Notes: generated by a model from the letters alone, not told the origin. 64,000 nt of DNA from Janibacter alkaliphilus (GCF_013408565.1 NZ_JACBZX010000001.1:3259278-3323277); one strand, 5' to 3'; positions 27,465 to 36,899 are shown, numbered from the stretch's first letter. Numbers and translations: made by a program.

Positions 27465-28219
27465 CAGCGCACCCGCTCCCGCGCGGTCTGGGCCAGCGCC
27501 TCGTGCTGGCGGCGGGTGAGCTCGGCGCACCCGGTCTCGGCGAGGCCGAGCAGGGTGTCCAGCTCGCCGCGGCCGAAGGGGGTCCCCTCGGCGGTGCCCT
27601 GCACCTCGACGTACTGACCGTCGCCGGTCATGACGACGTTCATGTCGGTGCCGGCGGTCGAGTCCTCGGGGTAGTCCAGGTCGCAGACCGCGCGCCCGTC
27701 GACGATGCCGACCGAGACCGCGGCCACCGAGCCGGTGAGCGGCTGCGCGTCGGCCGTGATGAGGCCGCGCGCCCGGGCGTCCTCGACGGCGTCGACGAGG
27801 GCGACGTAGGCGCCGGTGATCGAGGCGGTGCGGGTGCCGCCGTCGGCCTGCAGCACGTCGCAGTCGACGACGATGGTGTTCTCGCCGAGGGCCTTGGTGT
27901 CGATGACCGCGCGCAGCGCCCGACCGATGAGCCGGCTGATCTCGTGGGTGCGGCCACCGACCTTGCCCTTGCGGGCCTCCCGGTCGGAGCGGGTGTTCGT
28001 GCTGCGCGGCAGCATCTCGTACTCCGAGGTGACCCAGCCGGTGCCCCTGCCCTTGAGCCAGCGCGGCACCCCTTCGGTGAAGGAGGCGGCGCACAGCACC
28101 CGGGTGCGGCCGAACTCGACGAGCACGCTGCCCTCGGCGTGGTCGAGCCAGTTGCGGGTGATCCGCACCTCCCGCAGGTCCTCGGGGGTGCGGCCGTCGT
28201 GTCGCGGGGTGTCTGTCAT
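27464..28219 (-). CDS. rph: Ribonuclease PH
   Basis: A 251-residue phosphorolytic 3'-5' exoribonuclease that trims tRNA 3' ends. Signature segments are [15 protein letters not shown] at the N-terminus, the phosphate-binding [14 protein letters not shown] region, and [19 protein letters not shown]. The chosen ATG at 28219 is seven bases after TACCCT, which suggests a leaderless message; an in-frame start at 28246 would lie upstream of that promoter. rdgB follows with a 4-nt overlap. Confidence 0.95.
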   Translation of the reverse strand: MTDTPRHDGRTPEDLREVRITRNWLDHAEGSVLVEFGRTRVLCAASFTEGVPRWLKGRGTGWVTSEYEMLPRSTNTRSDREARKGKVGGRTHEISRLIGRALRAVIDTKALGENTIVVDCDVLQADGGTRTASITGAYVALVDAVEDARARGLITADAQPLTGSVAAVSVGIVDGRAVCDLDYPEDSTAGTDMNVVMTGDGQYVEVQGTAEGTPFGRGELDTLLGLAETGCAELTRRQHEALAQTARERVR

Positions 28220-28296
28220 GCGCTCCAGGGTAGTGGCGCCACACATGAAGTGACCCTCTGGTAACTATCGCTCGGGCGACCTCTAGGCTGCCGCCC

Positions 28297-29163
28297 GTGC
28301 AGATCCTCTCCGACCTCCAGCTGCCCGGCGGTACCCGCACGAGCATCCAGGGCGCCGCGGCCGACGACGACGGCTCCCCGGTCCTGCTGCTGCTGCCGGC
28401 GATGGGGGTCGCCGCCGGCTACTACGGCCCCTTCATCGACGCGCTGGCCGCCGAGGGCGTGACCGCCGCGGTCGTCGACTACCCGGGTCAGGGCGAGAGC
28501 CGGCCGGTCGTCGGGAGACGGCACGACTACGGCTACGGGGCGCTGGCGACCGCCTGGCTGGACGCCGCCGCGCAGGCCCTGGCCGAGACCTTCCCCGGCC
28601 GACCCGTCGTGCTGGCCGGGCACAGCCTCGGCGGGCAGGTGCTGCTCACCCGACTGGCCCGACGCAGCACCGAGGTCGTCGGCGCGGTCCTCATCGGCTC
28701 CGGGTCGCCCTACTGGCGGGCGCAGCCGTCGCCGCTGACGATCCTCGTGCAGACCCAGACGATGGCCGCGGTCACCGCGCTGCTGCGCTACTGGCCCGGG
28801 CACCGGATCGGCTTCGGAGGACGCCAGCCGCGCACCCTCGTCGCCGAGTGGGCCCGCTTCGCCCGCTCCGGGGTGCTCGCGCCCGACGGCGCTGCCGTCG
28901 AGCCCCGGCTCGTCGACGTCCAGGTGCCGCTGCTGGCCATCGACCTGGACAACGACGAGCTCGCCCCGCCGGGCAGCGTGGACCACCTGGTGAGCAAGCT
29001 GCCGCGGGCGAGCGTGGATCGCTGGCGCTTCCGCAAGGACGACGGGGCCCCGGGCCGCCCGGTGGACCACTACTCCTTCGCCCGCAGCCCGCAGGGGCTG
29101 GTGGAGAAGGTGGCCGGCTGGGTGCGCGCGCTCGACCAGCCGGGCGCTGCTCAGACCTCGTAG
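28297..29163 (+). CDS. Alpha/beta-fold hydrolase
   Basis: A 288-residue serine hydrolase of unknown substrate. The nucleophile elbow is GHSLGGQ (about residues 108-114), an acid candidate is DNDELAPP and a His candidate is VDHYSF near the end, so the triad seems complete. The start pattern VLLLLPAMGVAAGYY resembles serine-lipase or haloperoxidase-like family members. The GTG start lies seven bases after TAGGCT with no ribosome-binding site. Its last 13 bases overlap the convergent metallo-hydrolase. Confidence 0.82.
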   Translation: MQILSDLQLPGGTRTSIQGAAADDDGSPVLLLLPAMGVAAGYYGPFIDALAAEGVTAAVVDYPGQGESRPVVGRRHDYGYGALATAWLDAAAQALAETFPGRPVVLAGHSLGGQVLLTRLARRSTEVVGAVLIGSGSPYWRAQPSPLTILVQTQTMAAVTALLRYWPGHRIGFGGRQPRTLVAEWARFARSGVLAPDGAAVEPRLVDVQVPLLAIDLDNDELAPPGSVDHLVSKLPRASVDRWRFRKDDGAPGRPVDHYSFARSPQGLVEKVAGWVRALDQPGAAQTS

Positions 29164-29918
29164 ACCGCGTCGGGCTGGGCGAGCTCGACCTCGCCGGGCC
29201 AGACCTGGTCGGCCTCGGCGTGGCACTCCCCCGGCGCGTTCCACGCCGGGATGTGGGTGAGCATGAGCCGCTGCACCCCGCCGGCGGCCACCGCCGCCTC
29301 GGCAGCGCGACGCCCGGTGAGGTGGATCCCGCGGATGGTGTCGCGGCCCTCGACGAAGGCGGAGTCGGTCAGCGCCAGGTGCGCCCCGGTCAGCAGCGGC
29401 GCCAGCGCGTCGCAGGAGTCGGTGTCGCCGGTGTAGGCCAGCACCCGACCCTGCGCCTCGACCCGGAAGCCGTAGGCCTCCACCGGGTGGTGCACGAGGT
29501 AGGGGGTGATGACGAAGGGGCCGACCCGCACCGGCTCCCGGTCGGTGATCTCGTGGTAGTCGAAGACCGCGTCGGTGCCCGGCTCCTCGATCGACTCGTA
29601 GGCCGCGTCGATCCGCTGCCGCGCCCCGGCCGGGGCGTGCACCGGCAGCCGGTGCCGGGGCCGCCCGGTCGGCCGGTACTGCCGGGTGACGTAGAGCCCG
29701 AGCAGGTCGATGCAGTGGTCCGGGTGCAGGTGCGTGAGCAGCACCGCGTCCAGCTCGACCGGGTCGATGTGCCGCTGCAGCGCGCCCAGCGCGCCGCTGC
29801 CGAGGTCCAGCAGCACCCGCCAGGTGCGGCCCTCGTGCTCGGTGGTGACGAGGTAGCTCGAGGCCGGCGAGGACGGGCCGGCGAAGGAGCCGGAGCAGCC
29901 GACGACGGTGAGTCTCAC
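29151..29918 (-). CDS. MBL-fold metallo-hydrolase (RNase Z-like)
   Basis: A 255-residue beta-lactamase-fold hydrolase. The metal motif [11 protein letters not shown] matches HxHxDH, a second His is in [11 protein letters not shown], and the Asp ligand is in [17 protein letters not shown] and LTHIPAW complete the set. The family includes RNase Z and phosphodiesterases; the exact substrate is not clear. The ATG overlaps the murI stop, in keeping with the common actinobacterial order murI-MBL-rph-rdgB. Confidence 0.88.
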   Translation of the reverse strand: MRLTVVGCSGSFAGPSSPASSYLVTTEHEGRTWRVLLDLGSGALGALQRHIDPVELDAVLLTHLHPDHCIDLLGLYVTRQYRPTGRPRHRLPVHAPAGARQRIDAAYESIEEPGTDAVFDYHEITDREPVRVGPFVITPYLVHHPVEAYGFRVEAQGRVLAYTGDTDSCDALAPLLTGAHLALTDSAFVEGRDTIRGIHLTGRRAAEAAVAAGGVQRLMLTHIPAWNAPGECHAEADQVWPGEVELAQPDAVYEV

Positions 29919-30721
29919 GCGGCCCCTCCCATGTTGCCGAAGACGTCCGCCACCTCGGGCCCGAGGAAGCGCCTGGCCAGCACGCGGAACTGCTCCGGGT
30001 CGCCGGTGGTGGTGAAGCCGTGGCTCGGCACCGGCAACGACTCCGGGCGCAGCAGCCCACGGTCGGCAAGCACACGGTAGACGTCCTTGGCCGTCTCCTC
30101 GGCGGACGAGACGAGCGTCACCCCGTCACCCATGACGTAGGAGATGGCCCCGGTCAGCAACGGGTAGTGGGTGCAGCCGAGGACGAGGGTGTCGACGTCG
30201 TCCTCGCGCAGCGGGTCGAGGTACTCGTGCGCGACCCGCAGCACCTCGGGGCCGGAGGTGTGCCCGGCCTCGACGAGCTCGACGAAGCGGGGGCACGGCC
30301 GGCTGGCGACGTGCAGGTGCGGGGCGGCGGCGAAGGCGTCGAGGTAGGCCCGGGACTGGTGGGTGCCGCGGGTGGAGATGACCCCGATCCGGTGGTTGCG
30401 GGTGGCCAGCACGGCACGGCGGACTGCCGGGCGGATGACCTCGATCACCGGCACGTCGTAGCGCTCCCGGGCGTCGTGCAGCACGGCCGCGCTGGCGGTG
30501 TTGCAGGCGATGACCAGCAGCTTCACGCCGTGCTCGACGAGCCGGTCGAGGCACTCCAGCGCGAACCGGCGGGTCTCGGCGATCGGGCGCGGGCCGTAGG
30601 GGGCGCGGGCGGTGTCGCCGAGGTAGGCGATCGACTCGTGCGGCAGCTGGTCGATGACGGACCGGGCGACGGTCAGACCTCCGAAGCCGGAGTCGAAGAT
30701 GCCGATGGGTGAGTCGACCAC
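29915..30721 (-). CDS. murI: Glutamate racemase MurI
   Basis: About 268 residues. The enzyme makes D-glutamate for peptidoglycan using two catalytic cysteines, seen in [10 protein letters not shown] and [10 protein letters not shown]. The N-terminal substrate loop is [11 protein letters not shown]. The GTG at 30721 is preferred because TAGGGT (30729-30734 on the opposite strand) ends exactly seven bases upstream, the spacing seen for other leaderless genes here; GTG at 30730 or the longer frame to 30784 would overlap that promoter. Confidence 0.94.
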   Translation of the reverse strand: MVDSPIGIFDSGFGGLTVARSVIDQLPHESIAYLGDTARAPYGPRPIAETRRFALECLDRLVEHGVKLLVIACNTASAAVLHDARERYDVPVIEVIRPAVRRAVLATRNHRIGVISTRGTHQSRAYLDAFAAAPHLHVASRPCPRFVELVEAGHTSGPEVLRVAHEYLDPLREDDVDTLVLGCTHYPLLTGAISYVMGDGVTLVSSAEETAKDVYRVLADRGLLRPESLPVPSHGFTTTGDPEQFRVLARRFLGPEVADVFGNMGGAA

Positions 30722-30793
30722 GCCGGACACCCTAGATCGGCCGGGCCCCGGCAGCCGCACCGGAGGCCGCGTGGCGAGCGCCACGCCTCGCGC

Positions 30794-31423
30794 TCAGCCG
30801 GCCATCAGCGCCTGGGTGAGCGACTCCTGCAGCCAGGTGACGAAGTCGTAGACGGCCAGCACGAAGAGCGCCGGGTCGTCCTCGTCGAGCTCGTCGACCG
30901 CCTGCTCCAGCCGCTCGGCGTCCTCGTCGGTGCGCAGCCCGAGGCGCTCGCCCATGACCAGGCGCAGGTCGGTGAGCGCGACGAGCACCGCCGGCGCCTG
31001 GGCCCGGGTCAGCCGCAGCTCGTCGCCCTCGACCGCGTCCAGCGCGGCGACGGCGGCGGTGAGGTTGTCGTGCTTGCGGCGCCGCAGCCCCTGCTCGGTG
31101 AACCGGCGGAACTCGGCGGCCTCCTGCTCGTCCTCCCGGTTGCCGGCCGGGAAGAGCCGGTCCAGGGCGGGGTCGCGGTCGGCGTCCAGGCCGAAGCCGC
31201 GACCGGGCAGGGCGTCCTCGGCGGTCTCCGGGGCGGCGGTGGAGAGCTCGCCGAGGCCGGCGACGATGGCCTCGAAGGGGTCGTCCGAGCCGGCACCCTC
31301 CGGGCGCTCGGCGGGCTGGACGAGGCCGCGTACCTGCTCGAGCAGGCCGCGCAGCACGGCCCGCTCCTGCTCGTCGAGCAGGGCGACGAGCAGGTCGCCG
31401 TCGGGCTGGAAGGCGCGGGCCAT
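30794..31423 (-). CDS. DUF2017 domain protein
   Basis: A 209-residue protein of unknown function that is regularly found next to clpS in actinobacteria. Its N-terminal MARAFQPDGDLLVALLDEQE and the helical C-terminal half (LRLVMGERLGLRTDEDAERL, FVLAVYDFVTWLQESL) match the family. It is acidic and has no membrane segment. The ATG overlaps the clpS stop (31423-31425), so the two are co-translated; a role in the N-end rule pathway is guessed from linkage only. Confidence 0.85.
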   Translation of the reverse strand: MARAFQPDGDLLVALLDEQERAVLRGLLEQVRGLVQPAERPEGAGSDDPFEAIVAGLGELSTAAPETAEDALPGRGFGLDADRDPALDRLFPAGNREDEQEAAEFRRFTEQGLRRRKHDNLTAAVAALDAVEGDELRLTRAQAPAVLVALTDLRLVMGERLGLRTDEDAERLEQAVDELDEDDPALFVLAVYDFVTWLQESLTQALMAG

Positions 31424-31713
31424 CAGCTGTCCTTCTGGTAGGTCGCCCACAGGCCGTAGCCCTGCAGCGCCTCGGTGTCGGACTCCATCTGCTCCTTGGG
31501 CCCGGTGGAGACGACCGCCCGCCCCTTGTGGTGGACGTCCATCATGAGCCGCTCGGCGTGCTCCGTGGGGTAGCCGAAGTGGGTCTGGAAGACCCAGGTC
31601 ACGTAGGACATGAGGTTCACCGGGTCGTTCCAGACGAGGGTGATCCACGGGACGTCGAGATCCTCCGTGGCCGAGATCTCCTCGGTGGTCTGCTCGGCGG
31701 GCGCGATGGACAC
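31423..31713 (-). CDS. clpS: ATP-dependent Clp protease adaptor ClpS
   Basis: A 96-residue adaptor that delivers N-degron substrates to ClpAP or ClpCP. The core WITLVWNDPVNLMSYV holds the substrate-pocket Asn-Asp, and the ClpA/C-binding helix follows (HAERLMMDVHHKGRA). The GTG at 31713 is exactly seven bases after TAGGGT. That -10 box overlaps the -10 box of the divergent pncB. DUF2017 follows with an overlap. Confidence 0.94.
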   Translation of the reverse strand: MSIAPAEQTTEEISATEDLDVPWITLVWNDPVNLMSYVTWVFQTHFGYPTEHAERLMMDVHHKGRAVVSTGPKEQMESDTEALQGYGLWATYQKDS

Positions 31714-31720
31714 GGCCCCC

Positions 31721-31730
31721 ACCCTAGAGT
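31721..31730. promoter_or_regulatory. Overlapping divergent leaderless promoters of clpS and pncB
   Basis: The sequence ACCCTAGAGT contains TAGGGT on the - strand (31721-31726) and TAGAGT on the + strand (31725-31730), sharing two bases. Each is followed by exactly seven bases and then the GTG of clpS (31713) or pncB (31738). The two polymerases cannot bind at once, so the genes may compete for transcription. Confidence 0.7.
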
Positions 31731-31737
31731 GGCCCGG

Positions 31738-33075
31738 GTGAGCGACGGACCCGGAGCACCCCACGGCCGGTCGAGCAGCAGCGCGCTGCACACCGACCAC
31801 TACGAGCTGACCATGCTGCAGGCGGCGCTGCGCTCCGGCACGGCCTCGCGGCGGTGCGTCTTCGAGACCTTCGCCCGGCGGCTGCCGGCCGGGCGGCGCT
31901 ACGGCGTGGTCGCCGGCACCGGGCGGCTGCTGGAGGCCATCGAGCGGTTCCGCTTCGGCGACGCCGAGATCGCCGACCTGCGCGAGCGCGGTGTCGTCGA
32001 CGAGGACACCCTGGACTTCCTCGCCGGCTACCGCTTCGACGGGGACATCTGGGGCTACGCCGAGGGCGAGACGTACTTCCCCTACTCCCCTGTGCTCGTC
32101 GTGGAGTCCGACTTCGCCCACGGGGTGATCCTCGAGACGCTGATCCTCTCGATCCTCAACCACGACTCCGCGGTCGCCTCAGCGGCCTCCCGGATGACCG
32201 GGGCCGCCGGCACCCGGCCGTGCATCGAGATGGGCTCGCGGCGCACCCACGACGAGGCCGCGGTGGCCGCGGCCCGGGCGGCCTACGTGGCCGGCTTCGC
32301 CACCACCTCCAACCTCGAGGCCGGGCGCCGGCACGGGGTGCCCACCAGCGGCACCTCGGCGCACGCCTTCACCCTGCTGCACGACTCGGAGCGGGAGGCC
32401 TTCGCCGCCCAGGTGGCCGCCTTCGGACCGGGGACCACGCTGCTGGTGGACACCTACGACGTCACCCAGGGGGTGCAGACCGCGGTCGAGGTGGCCGGCA
32501 CCGGGCTGGGCGGGGTCCGCCTGGACTCCGGGGACCTCGTCGTGCAGGCCCGGGAGGTGCGCGAGCAGCTGGACGGTCTCGGCGCCACGGACACCCGGAT
32601 CGTCGTCACCTCCGACCTGGACGAGCACGCCATCGCCGCGCTGGCCGCGGCGCCGGTCGACGGCTACGGGGTCGGCACCCGGGTGGTCACCGGCTCGGGG
32701 CACCCGACGGCCTCGATGGTCTACAAGCTCGTCGCCCGCGAGGACGCGCAGGGTCGGATGATGGGCGTCGCCAAGAAGAGCCAGGACAAGCAGTCCGTCG
32801 GCGGGCGCAAGTACGCGCTGAGGCGGCGCAACCTCAACGGGATCGCCGAGGCCGAGGTGCTCGGCATCGGTGAGCCGCCGCAGGGGGACGACGACGACCG
32901 GGACATGCTCGTGCCGCTGGTGCGCGAGGGGGTCGTCCTCACCGGCGAGCACGCCACCCTGGACGGGGCACGGGCCCGGCACGAGGCCTCTGTGGCCGAG
33001 CTGCCGCGCAGCGCCCACCAGCTGAGCCAGGGCGAGCCGGCGATCGAGACGACCTTCCTCACCGACACCCCCTGA
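31738..33075 (+). CDS. pncB: Nicotinate phosphoribosyltransferase
   Basis: A 445-residue enzyme that makes nicotinate mononucleotide from nicotinate and PRPP in the Preiss-Handler route to NAD. Clear motifs are LHTDHYELTMLQAAL at the N-terminus, the FETFARRLPAGR segment, the active-site His region PTSGTSAHAFTLLH, and VRLDSGDLVVQAR plus SDLDEHAI for PRPP binding. The GTG at 31738 follows TAGAGT by seven bases. The next gene, 67 bp on, is a nicotinamidase that provides its substrate. Confidence 0.95.
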   Translation: MSDGPGAPHGRSSSSALHTDHYELTMLQAALRSGTASRRCVFETFARRLPAGRRYGVVAGTGRLLEAIERFRFGDAEIADLRERGVVDEDTLDFLAGYRFDGDIWGYAEGETYFPYSPVLVVESDFAHGVILETLILSILNHDSAVASAASRMTGAAGTRPCIEMGSRRTHDEAAVAAARAAYVAGFATTSNLEAGRRHGVPTSGTSAHAFTLLHDSEREAFAAQVAAFGPGTTLLVDTYDVTQGVQTAVEVAGTGLGGVRLDSGDLVVQAREVREQLDGLGATDTRIVVTSDLDEHAIAALAAAPVDGYGVGTRVVTGSGHPTASMVYKLVAREDAQGRMMGVAKKSQDKQSVGGRKYALRRRNLNGIAEAEVLGIGEPPQGDDDDRDMLVPLVREGVVLTGEHATLDGARARHEASVAELPRSAHQLSQGEPAIETTFLTDTP

Positions 33076-33142
33076 CCTCATCGTCGCCCTTGAGCGCTGA
33101 GGACGGGTGTCGCCGGGCGGGGCACGGCGCTACGGTCGGGGC

Positions 33143-33724
33143 ATGAGCCGCGCGCTGGTCCTCGTCGACATCCAGAACGACTTCTGCGAAGGGGGCTCGA
33201 TGGGCGTCGACGGCGGCGCCGAGGTCGCCCGCCGCGCGGCCGAGCTCGTGCAGGGCGACGCGGCCGGCGAGCGCCGCTACGCCGCGGTGGTCGCCACCGC
33301 GGACTGGCACATCGACCCCGGGAGCCACTGGGCGGCGCCCAGCGACGAGCCCGACTTCGCCACCTCCTGGCCGGTGCACTGCAAGGTGGGCACCCTCGGC
33401 AGCGACTTCCACGGCAACCTCTCCCCGGCGATGCCGCTGATCGACGCGATCTTCCGCAAGGGCGAGTACGAGGCGGCCTACAGCGGCTTCGAGGGCCGCA
33501 CCGAGGACGGTGAGGGGCTGGCGACCTGGCTGCGAGCGAAGGGGGTCGACAGCCTCGACGTGTGCGGGATCGCCACCGACTACTGCGTGCGGGCCACGGT
33601 GCTCGACGGGGTGCGCGAGGGCTTCGCGGTGACCGTCCTCGACGAGCTCGTCGCCGGGGTGGCCCCTGGCAGCACCGAGACGGCGTGGGCGGAGATGGCC
33701 GAGGCGGGCGCGCAGCGGGCCTGA
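33143..33724 (+). CDS. pncA: Nicotinamidase (isochorismatase family)
   Basis: A 193-residue cysteine hydrolase that deamidates nicotinamide to nicotinate. The metal and catalytic residues are visible: Asp in LVDIQNDF, DWHIDPGSHW (metal ligands) and the nucleophile in GIATDYCVRATVLD. The ATG at 33143 is six bases after TACGGT, so it has its own probable leaderless promoter even though it follows pncB closely. In mycobacteria the orthologue activates pyrazinamide. Confidence 0.93.
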   Translation: MSRALVLVDIQNDFCEGGSMGVDGGAEVARRAAELVQGDAAGERRYAAVVATADWHIDPGSHWAAPSDEPDFATSWPVHCKVGTLGSDFHGNLSPAMPLIDAIFRKGEYEAAYSGFEGRTEDGEGLATWLRAKGVDSLDVCGIATDYCVRATVLDGVREGFAVTVLDELVAGVAPGSTETAWAEMAEAGAQRA

Positions 33725-33767
33725 GGCCGGCAGCGGTCTGTCTGGCTCAACCAGCGGTCCCACGGAC

Positions 33768-34679
33768 TCAACGGCGGGTCTGCACGACCACCGTGCCGGC
33801 GATCTTGTCGTGCCAGGCCTGCCGCTTGGCGTCGCGCAGCGGCCAGATGAGGTCGAGCACGTAGACCGGCAGGGCGATCCAGCTGATGAGCGGCAGCGCC
33901 ACCGCCAGCGGCAGCAGGGTGCGCATGAAGCCGGCCCCGACCCCGGGTGGTCCCGGGGTGTCGACCTTGCGGACACGCAGGCCGACGGCCAGCTTGCCGA
34001 CGCCGCCGCCCTTCAGCCCGACCATGAGCGAGTGGTAGAGGGCGAAGATCACCAGCGAGATGCCGAGGTAGGCGACGTACCAGCCCCAGTCGTAGAAGCC
34101 CATGACCTCCTCGACGGTCAGCCCCTCGAGCGCCTGCGGGTCGTTGTTCGTCGCCGCCTCGAGGACGAAGTCGATGTAGTCACGCATCGCCAGGAAGAGC
34201 GCCCACCCGCCGAGCAGCAGGTTGAGCAGCCCGACGACCAACCCGTCGAGCAGGTAGGCCGCGATCCGCAGGCCATAGCTGGCCAGCGGCTGCCCGTCCG
34301 CGGTGGTCGCCTCGGTGCCGCCTGCCTGAGCGGGCGCGTGCGGCTGCTGGCCGGGCACGTAGTACTGCAGCGGGCCACCCTGCCCCGGATGTCCCGGCTG
34401 ACCGGGCGCGCTGCCCGGAAGACCCGGCGAGCCGGCCTGCCCCGACGTCGACCCCGCCTGCGGCGGCTGGCCGTGGCCCGGCTGCCCCTGGGCGCCGGTC
34501 GGTCGCCCGTAGACGTCCGTGCCGCCCGCGGGTGCGCTCGGCGCGGCCGGCTGCTCCGGGGCGCGGCGCTCCACCCGCTTCGGCACCCGGCGCTCGCTCC
34601 AGACGATGCCGTCGAAGTAGCGCAGCTGCTCGGGGTCGTCGGGGTCGTCGTACCAGCCGGGGGCGGTGGGGCTCTGCAT
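33768..34679 (-). CDS. RDD family membrane protein with N-terminal DUF2510
   Basis: A 303-residue protein. Residues 1-30 form a DUF2510 motif (APGWYDDPDDPEQLRYFDG), then a Pro/Gly/Gln-rich linker of about 90 residues, then the RDD domain with the first helix containing the Arg (YGLRIAAYLLDGLVVGLL) and further helices (VAYLGISLVIFALYHSL, LLPLAVALPLISWIALPVYVL). RDD proteins are of unclear function, some acting as Na+/H+ antiporters. The ATG follows CATCCT by six bases. Confidence 0.88.
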   Translation of the reverse strand: MQSPTAPGWYDDPDDPEQLRYFDGIVWSERRVPKRVERRAPEQPAAPSAPAGGTDVYGRPTGAQGQPGHGQPPQAGSTSGQAGSPGLPGSAPGQPGHPGQGGPLQYYVPGQQPHAPAQAGGTEATTADGQPLASYGLRIAAYLLDGLVVGLLNLLLGGWALFLAMRDYIDFVLEAATNNDPQALEGLTVEEVMGFYDWGWYVAYLGISLVIFALYHSLMVGLKGGGVGKLAVGLRVRKVDTPGPPGVGAGFMRTLLPLAVALPLISWIALPVYVLDLIWPLRDAKRQAWHDKIAGTVVVQTRR

Positions 34680-34732
34680 GCGCTCAGGATGTCAAAGCCC
34701 GGGCCCGGTCGCCCGAGGGGCCGCCCGGTGGG

Positions 34733-34936
34733 TCAGCCGACGGGACGTTCGAAGGTGACCAGCACCCCTTCGGTGCCGCCCGGACCGATCCGACCCTTGA
34801 CCTCGACGGACGTCACGGCCTTGAGCTGCCACCCCGCCTTCGCGTGCTCGTTGAGCACGTCCTCGAGCTTGCCGGCGGACATCTTGCCGCCGATGAGCCC
34901 CTCGCGGATCTGGACGACCTTGTACTCGTATCGCAT
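34733..34936 (-). CDS. Small DUF4177-like protein
   Basis: A 67-residue soluble protein. The sequence MRYEYKVVQIREGL and LNEHAKAGWQLKAVTS resembles DUF4177, a small alpha/beta domain in which WQLVAV-like strands recur. Function is unknown. The ATG lies six bases after TACGGT, with no ribosome-binding site, so it is probably a separate leaderless transcript. It is divergent from the DASS transporter. Confidence 0.72.
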   Translation of the reverse strand: MRYEYKVVQIREGLIGGKMSAGKLEDVLNEHAKAGWQLKAVTSVEVKGRIGPGGTEGVLVTFERPVG

Positions 34937-35039
34937 GCCTGCACCGTAGGCCGCGCACGCGACCCTGGCTATCTACTACGGTGTGTAGCAGTCAGGTCCC
35001 GGGGACGGACCCGGCCGCCCCCACCGAGAGGACACCGGC

Positions 35040-36491
35040 GTGAGCACGCAGGAGACCGGCGCGAGACGTTCGCTGCTGTGGAAGCTGGGCCTCATGGTCC
35101 TCGTGGCCGTGGTGATCGCCGTGGTCCCGGCCCCCGACGGGGTCGAGCCGCGCGGCATGCCGATGCTCGGCATCTTCGTGGCGACCATCCTCGGGCTCAT
35201 CCTGCAGCCGCTGCCGACCCCGTCGATCTCGCTGATCGGCCTGGCGGCCGCGATGATCACCGGGACGATGAGCGTCGAGGACGGCGAGGCGCTCAGCGGC
35301 TTCTCCTCCGCGACGGTGCTGCTCATCGTCGCCGCCTTCTTCATCGCCGACGGCTTCCTGCTCACCGGCCTGGGCCGTCGGGTGGCGCTGCACTTCGTCT
35401 CGCGGGTGGGCCGCTCGCCGCTGGGCATCGCCTACGGGATGGCCGCCACCGACCTCGTGCTCGCCCCGGCGACGCCGTCGAACACCGCCCGCGCCGGCGG
35501 GGTGATCTACCCGATCATCCGCTCGATCGCCGAGGTGCAGGGCTCGACCCCGGAGACCGACGAGTCCCGCCGGCGGCTGGGCTCCTACCTGACCTTCACC
35601 GCGGCCCACGTCAACGTCATCACCAGCGCGATGTTTGTCACCGCGATGGCCGGCAACCCGGTGGCCCAGGACGCGGCCGCGGAGATGGGCATCGACATCT
35701 CCTGGGGCGACTGGGCGCTCGCGGCGATCGTGCCGGGGCTGCTCAGCCTGCTCGCGGTGCCGTGGGTGATGAGCCGGCTCTACGGCCCGAGCGTCACCGA
35801 GACCCGGGAGGCGCCGCAGATGGCCCGCGACGAGCTCGCCTCGATGGGCCGGATGTCCCGCGGCGAGATCGTCATGGCCGCGACCTTCGTGCTGCTGCTG
35901 CTCATGTGGGTGCTCGGCGAGACCCTCGGGATCAACGCCACCGCGGCCGCCTTCGTCGGTATCGCGGTGCTGCTGCTGACCGGGGTGCTCACCTGGCAGG
36001 ACATGGCCCGCAACGCCTCGGCGTGGAACACCCTGATCTTCTTCGCGGTGCTCGTCGGGATGGCCGGCCACCTCAACGACCTCGGGGTCATCGGCTGGAT
36101 CGGCGACGGGGTGTCCTCGCTGGTCGGCGGCATGCCGTGGCTGCTCGCCTTCGCGATCCTCACGCTCGTCTACTTCTACGTGCACTACCTCTTCGCCTCG
36201 AACACCGCGCAGATCGTCGCGATGTACGCCGTCTTCCTCGCCGCCGCGGTCGCCGCCGGCGCGCCACCGATGTTCGCCGCGCTGGTGCTCGGCTTCATCG
36301 GCAACCTCTTCGGGGCGCTGTCGCACTACGCCTCCGGCCCGTCGGCGGTCATCTACGGCTCGGGCTACGTCAAGGTCGACGAGTGGTTCAAGGTGGCGTT
36401 GGTGATGTCGGTGGTCATCATCGCGATCTGGACGACCACCGGCGGCGCCTGGATGGCGCTGCTGGGGATGTGGGAGGGCGCCGGCGGCTGA
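35040..36491 (+). CDS. DASS (SLC13-type) anion symporter, 2-oxoglutarate/malate translocator-like
   Basis: A 483-residue inner-membrane transporter with roughly 12 hydrophobic helices. The motif LAPATPSNTARAGGVIYPI is characteristic of the SOT1/YflS branch of the DASS family, which moves dicarboxylates such as malate and 2-oxoglutarate, often with sodium. The matching C-terminal repeat segment is HYASGPSAVIYGSGY. A small dyad (CTAC...GTAG around 34973-34988) sits at the likely promoter. The ribosome-binding region GAGAGGA precedes the GTG start. Confidence 0.88.
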   Translation: MSTQETGARRSLLWKLGLMVLVAVVIAVVPAPDGVEPRGMPMLGIFVATILGLILQPLPTPSISLIGLAAAMITGTMSVEDGEALSGFSSATVLLIVAAFFIADGFLLTGLGRRVALHFVSRVGRSPLGIAYGMAATDLVLAPATPSNTARAGGVIYPIIRSIAEVQGSTPETDESRRRLGSYLTFTAAHVNVITSAMFVTAMAGNPVAQDAAAEMGIDISWGDWALAAIVPGLLSLLAVPWVMSRLYGPSVTETREAPQMARDELASMGRMSRGEIVMAATFVLLLLMWVLGETLGINATAAAFVGIAVLLLTGVLTWQDMARNASAWNTLIFFAVLVGMAGHLNDLGVIGWIGDGVSSLVGGMPWLLAFAILTLVYFYVHYLFASNTAQIVAMYAVFLAAAVAAGAPPMFAALVLGFIGNLFGALSHYASGPSAVIYGSGYVKVDEWFKVALVMSVVIIAIWTTTGGAWMALLGMWEGAGG

Positions 36492-36530
36492 GCCTGCGGC
36501 CGGCCGGGGCGTCCGGCTGGGCTGTCCGGC

Positions 36531-36875
36531 TCAGCCGGGCAGGGCGTTGGCCTCCACCCACAGACGAAGGTCGGCCAGCGGCACCGCGGCACCACGCCCG
36601 AGGTCGGTCAGCTCGTACTCCACCCGCGGCGGCACCTCCGGGTAGGGGGTGCGGGTCAGCAGGCCCTGCTCCTCGAGGCGACGCAGGGTCTGCGAGAGCA
36701 CCTTGGGACTGACCCCCTCGAGCCGGGCGCGCAGCTGCCCGAACCGGCGCGGACCGTCCTCGAGGGCGCCGATCGCCAGCGCGCTCCACTTGTTGGCGAG
36801 CAGGTCCAGCAGGTCCCGGCAGGGGCACATGGCGGCATAGACGTCCCGGGTGGCGCAGGTATCGGCGGAGCTCAC
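36531..36875 (-). CDS. HxlR family (DUF24) winged-helix regulator, likely thiol/quinone sensing
   Basis: A 114-residue MarR-like winged helix. The HxlR signature is CPCRDLLDLLANKWSALAIGAL, then FGQLRARLEGVSPKVLSQTLRRLEEQG over two segments. Three cysteines (Cys7, Cys17, Cys19) lie at the N-terminus where YodB- and QorR-type sensors keep their redox cysteine. It is divergent from a quinone-reductase-like gene with a perfect dyad between them, so redox or electrophile control of that gene is likely. Confidence 0.88.
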   Translation of the reverse strand: MSSADTCATRDVYAAMCPCRDLLDLLANKWSALAIGALEDGPRRFGQLRARLEGVSPKVLSQTLRRLEEQGLLTRTPYPEVPPRVEYELTDLGRGAAVPLADLRLWVEANALPG

Positions 36876-36884
36876 CCTGCAACA

Positions 36885-36899
36885 GTACCCGTGGGGTAC
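36885..36899. promoter_or_regulatory. Candidate HxlR operator (GTACCC-gtg-GGGTAC)
   Basis: Perfect 6-bp arms with a 3-bp centre lie 10 bp upstream of the hxlR-type gene and about 50 bp before the divergent oxidoreductase. HxlR/YodB operators commonly are short GTAC/TACT-type dyads, so autoregulation fits. Confidence 0.6.
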
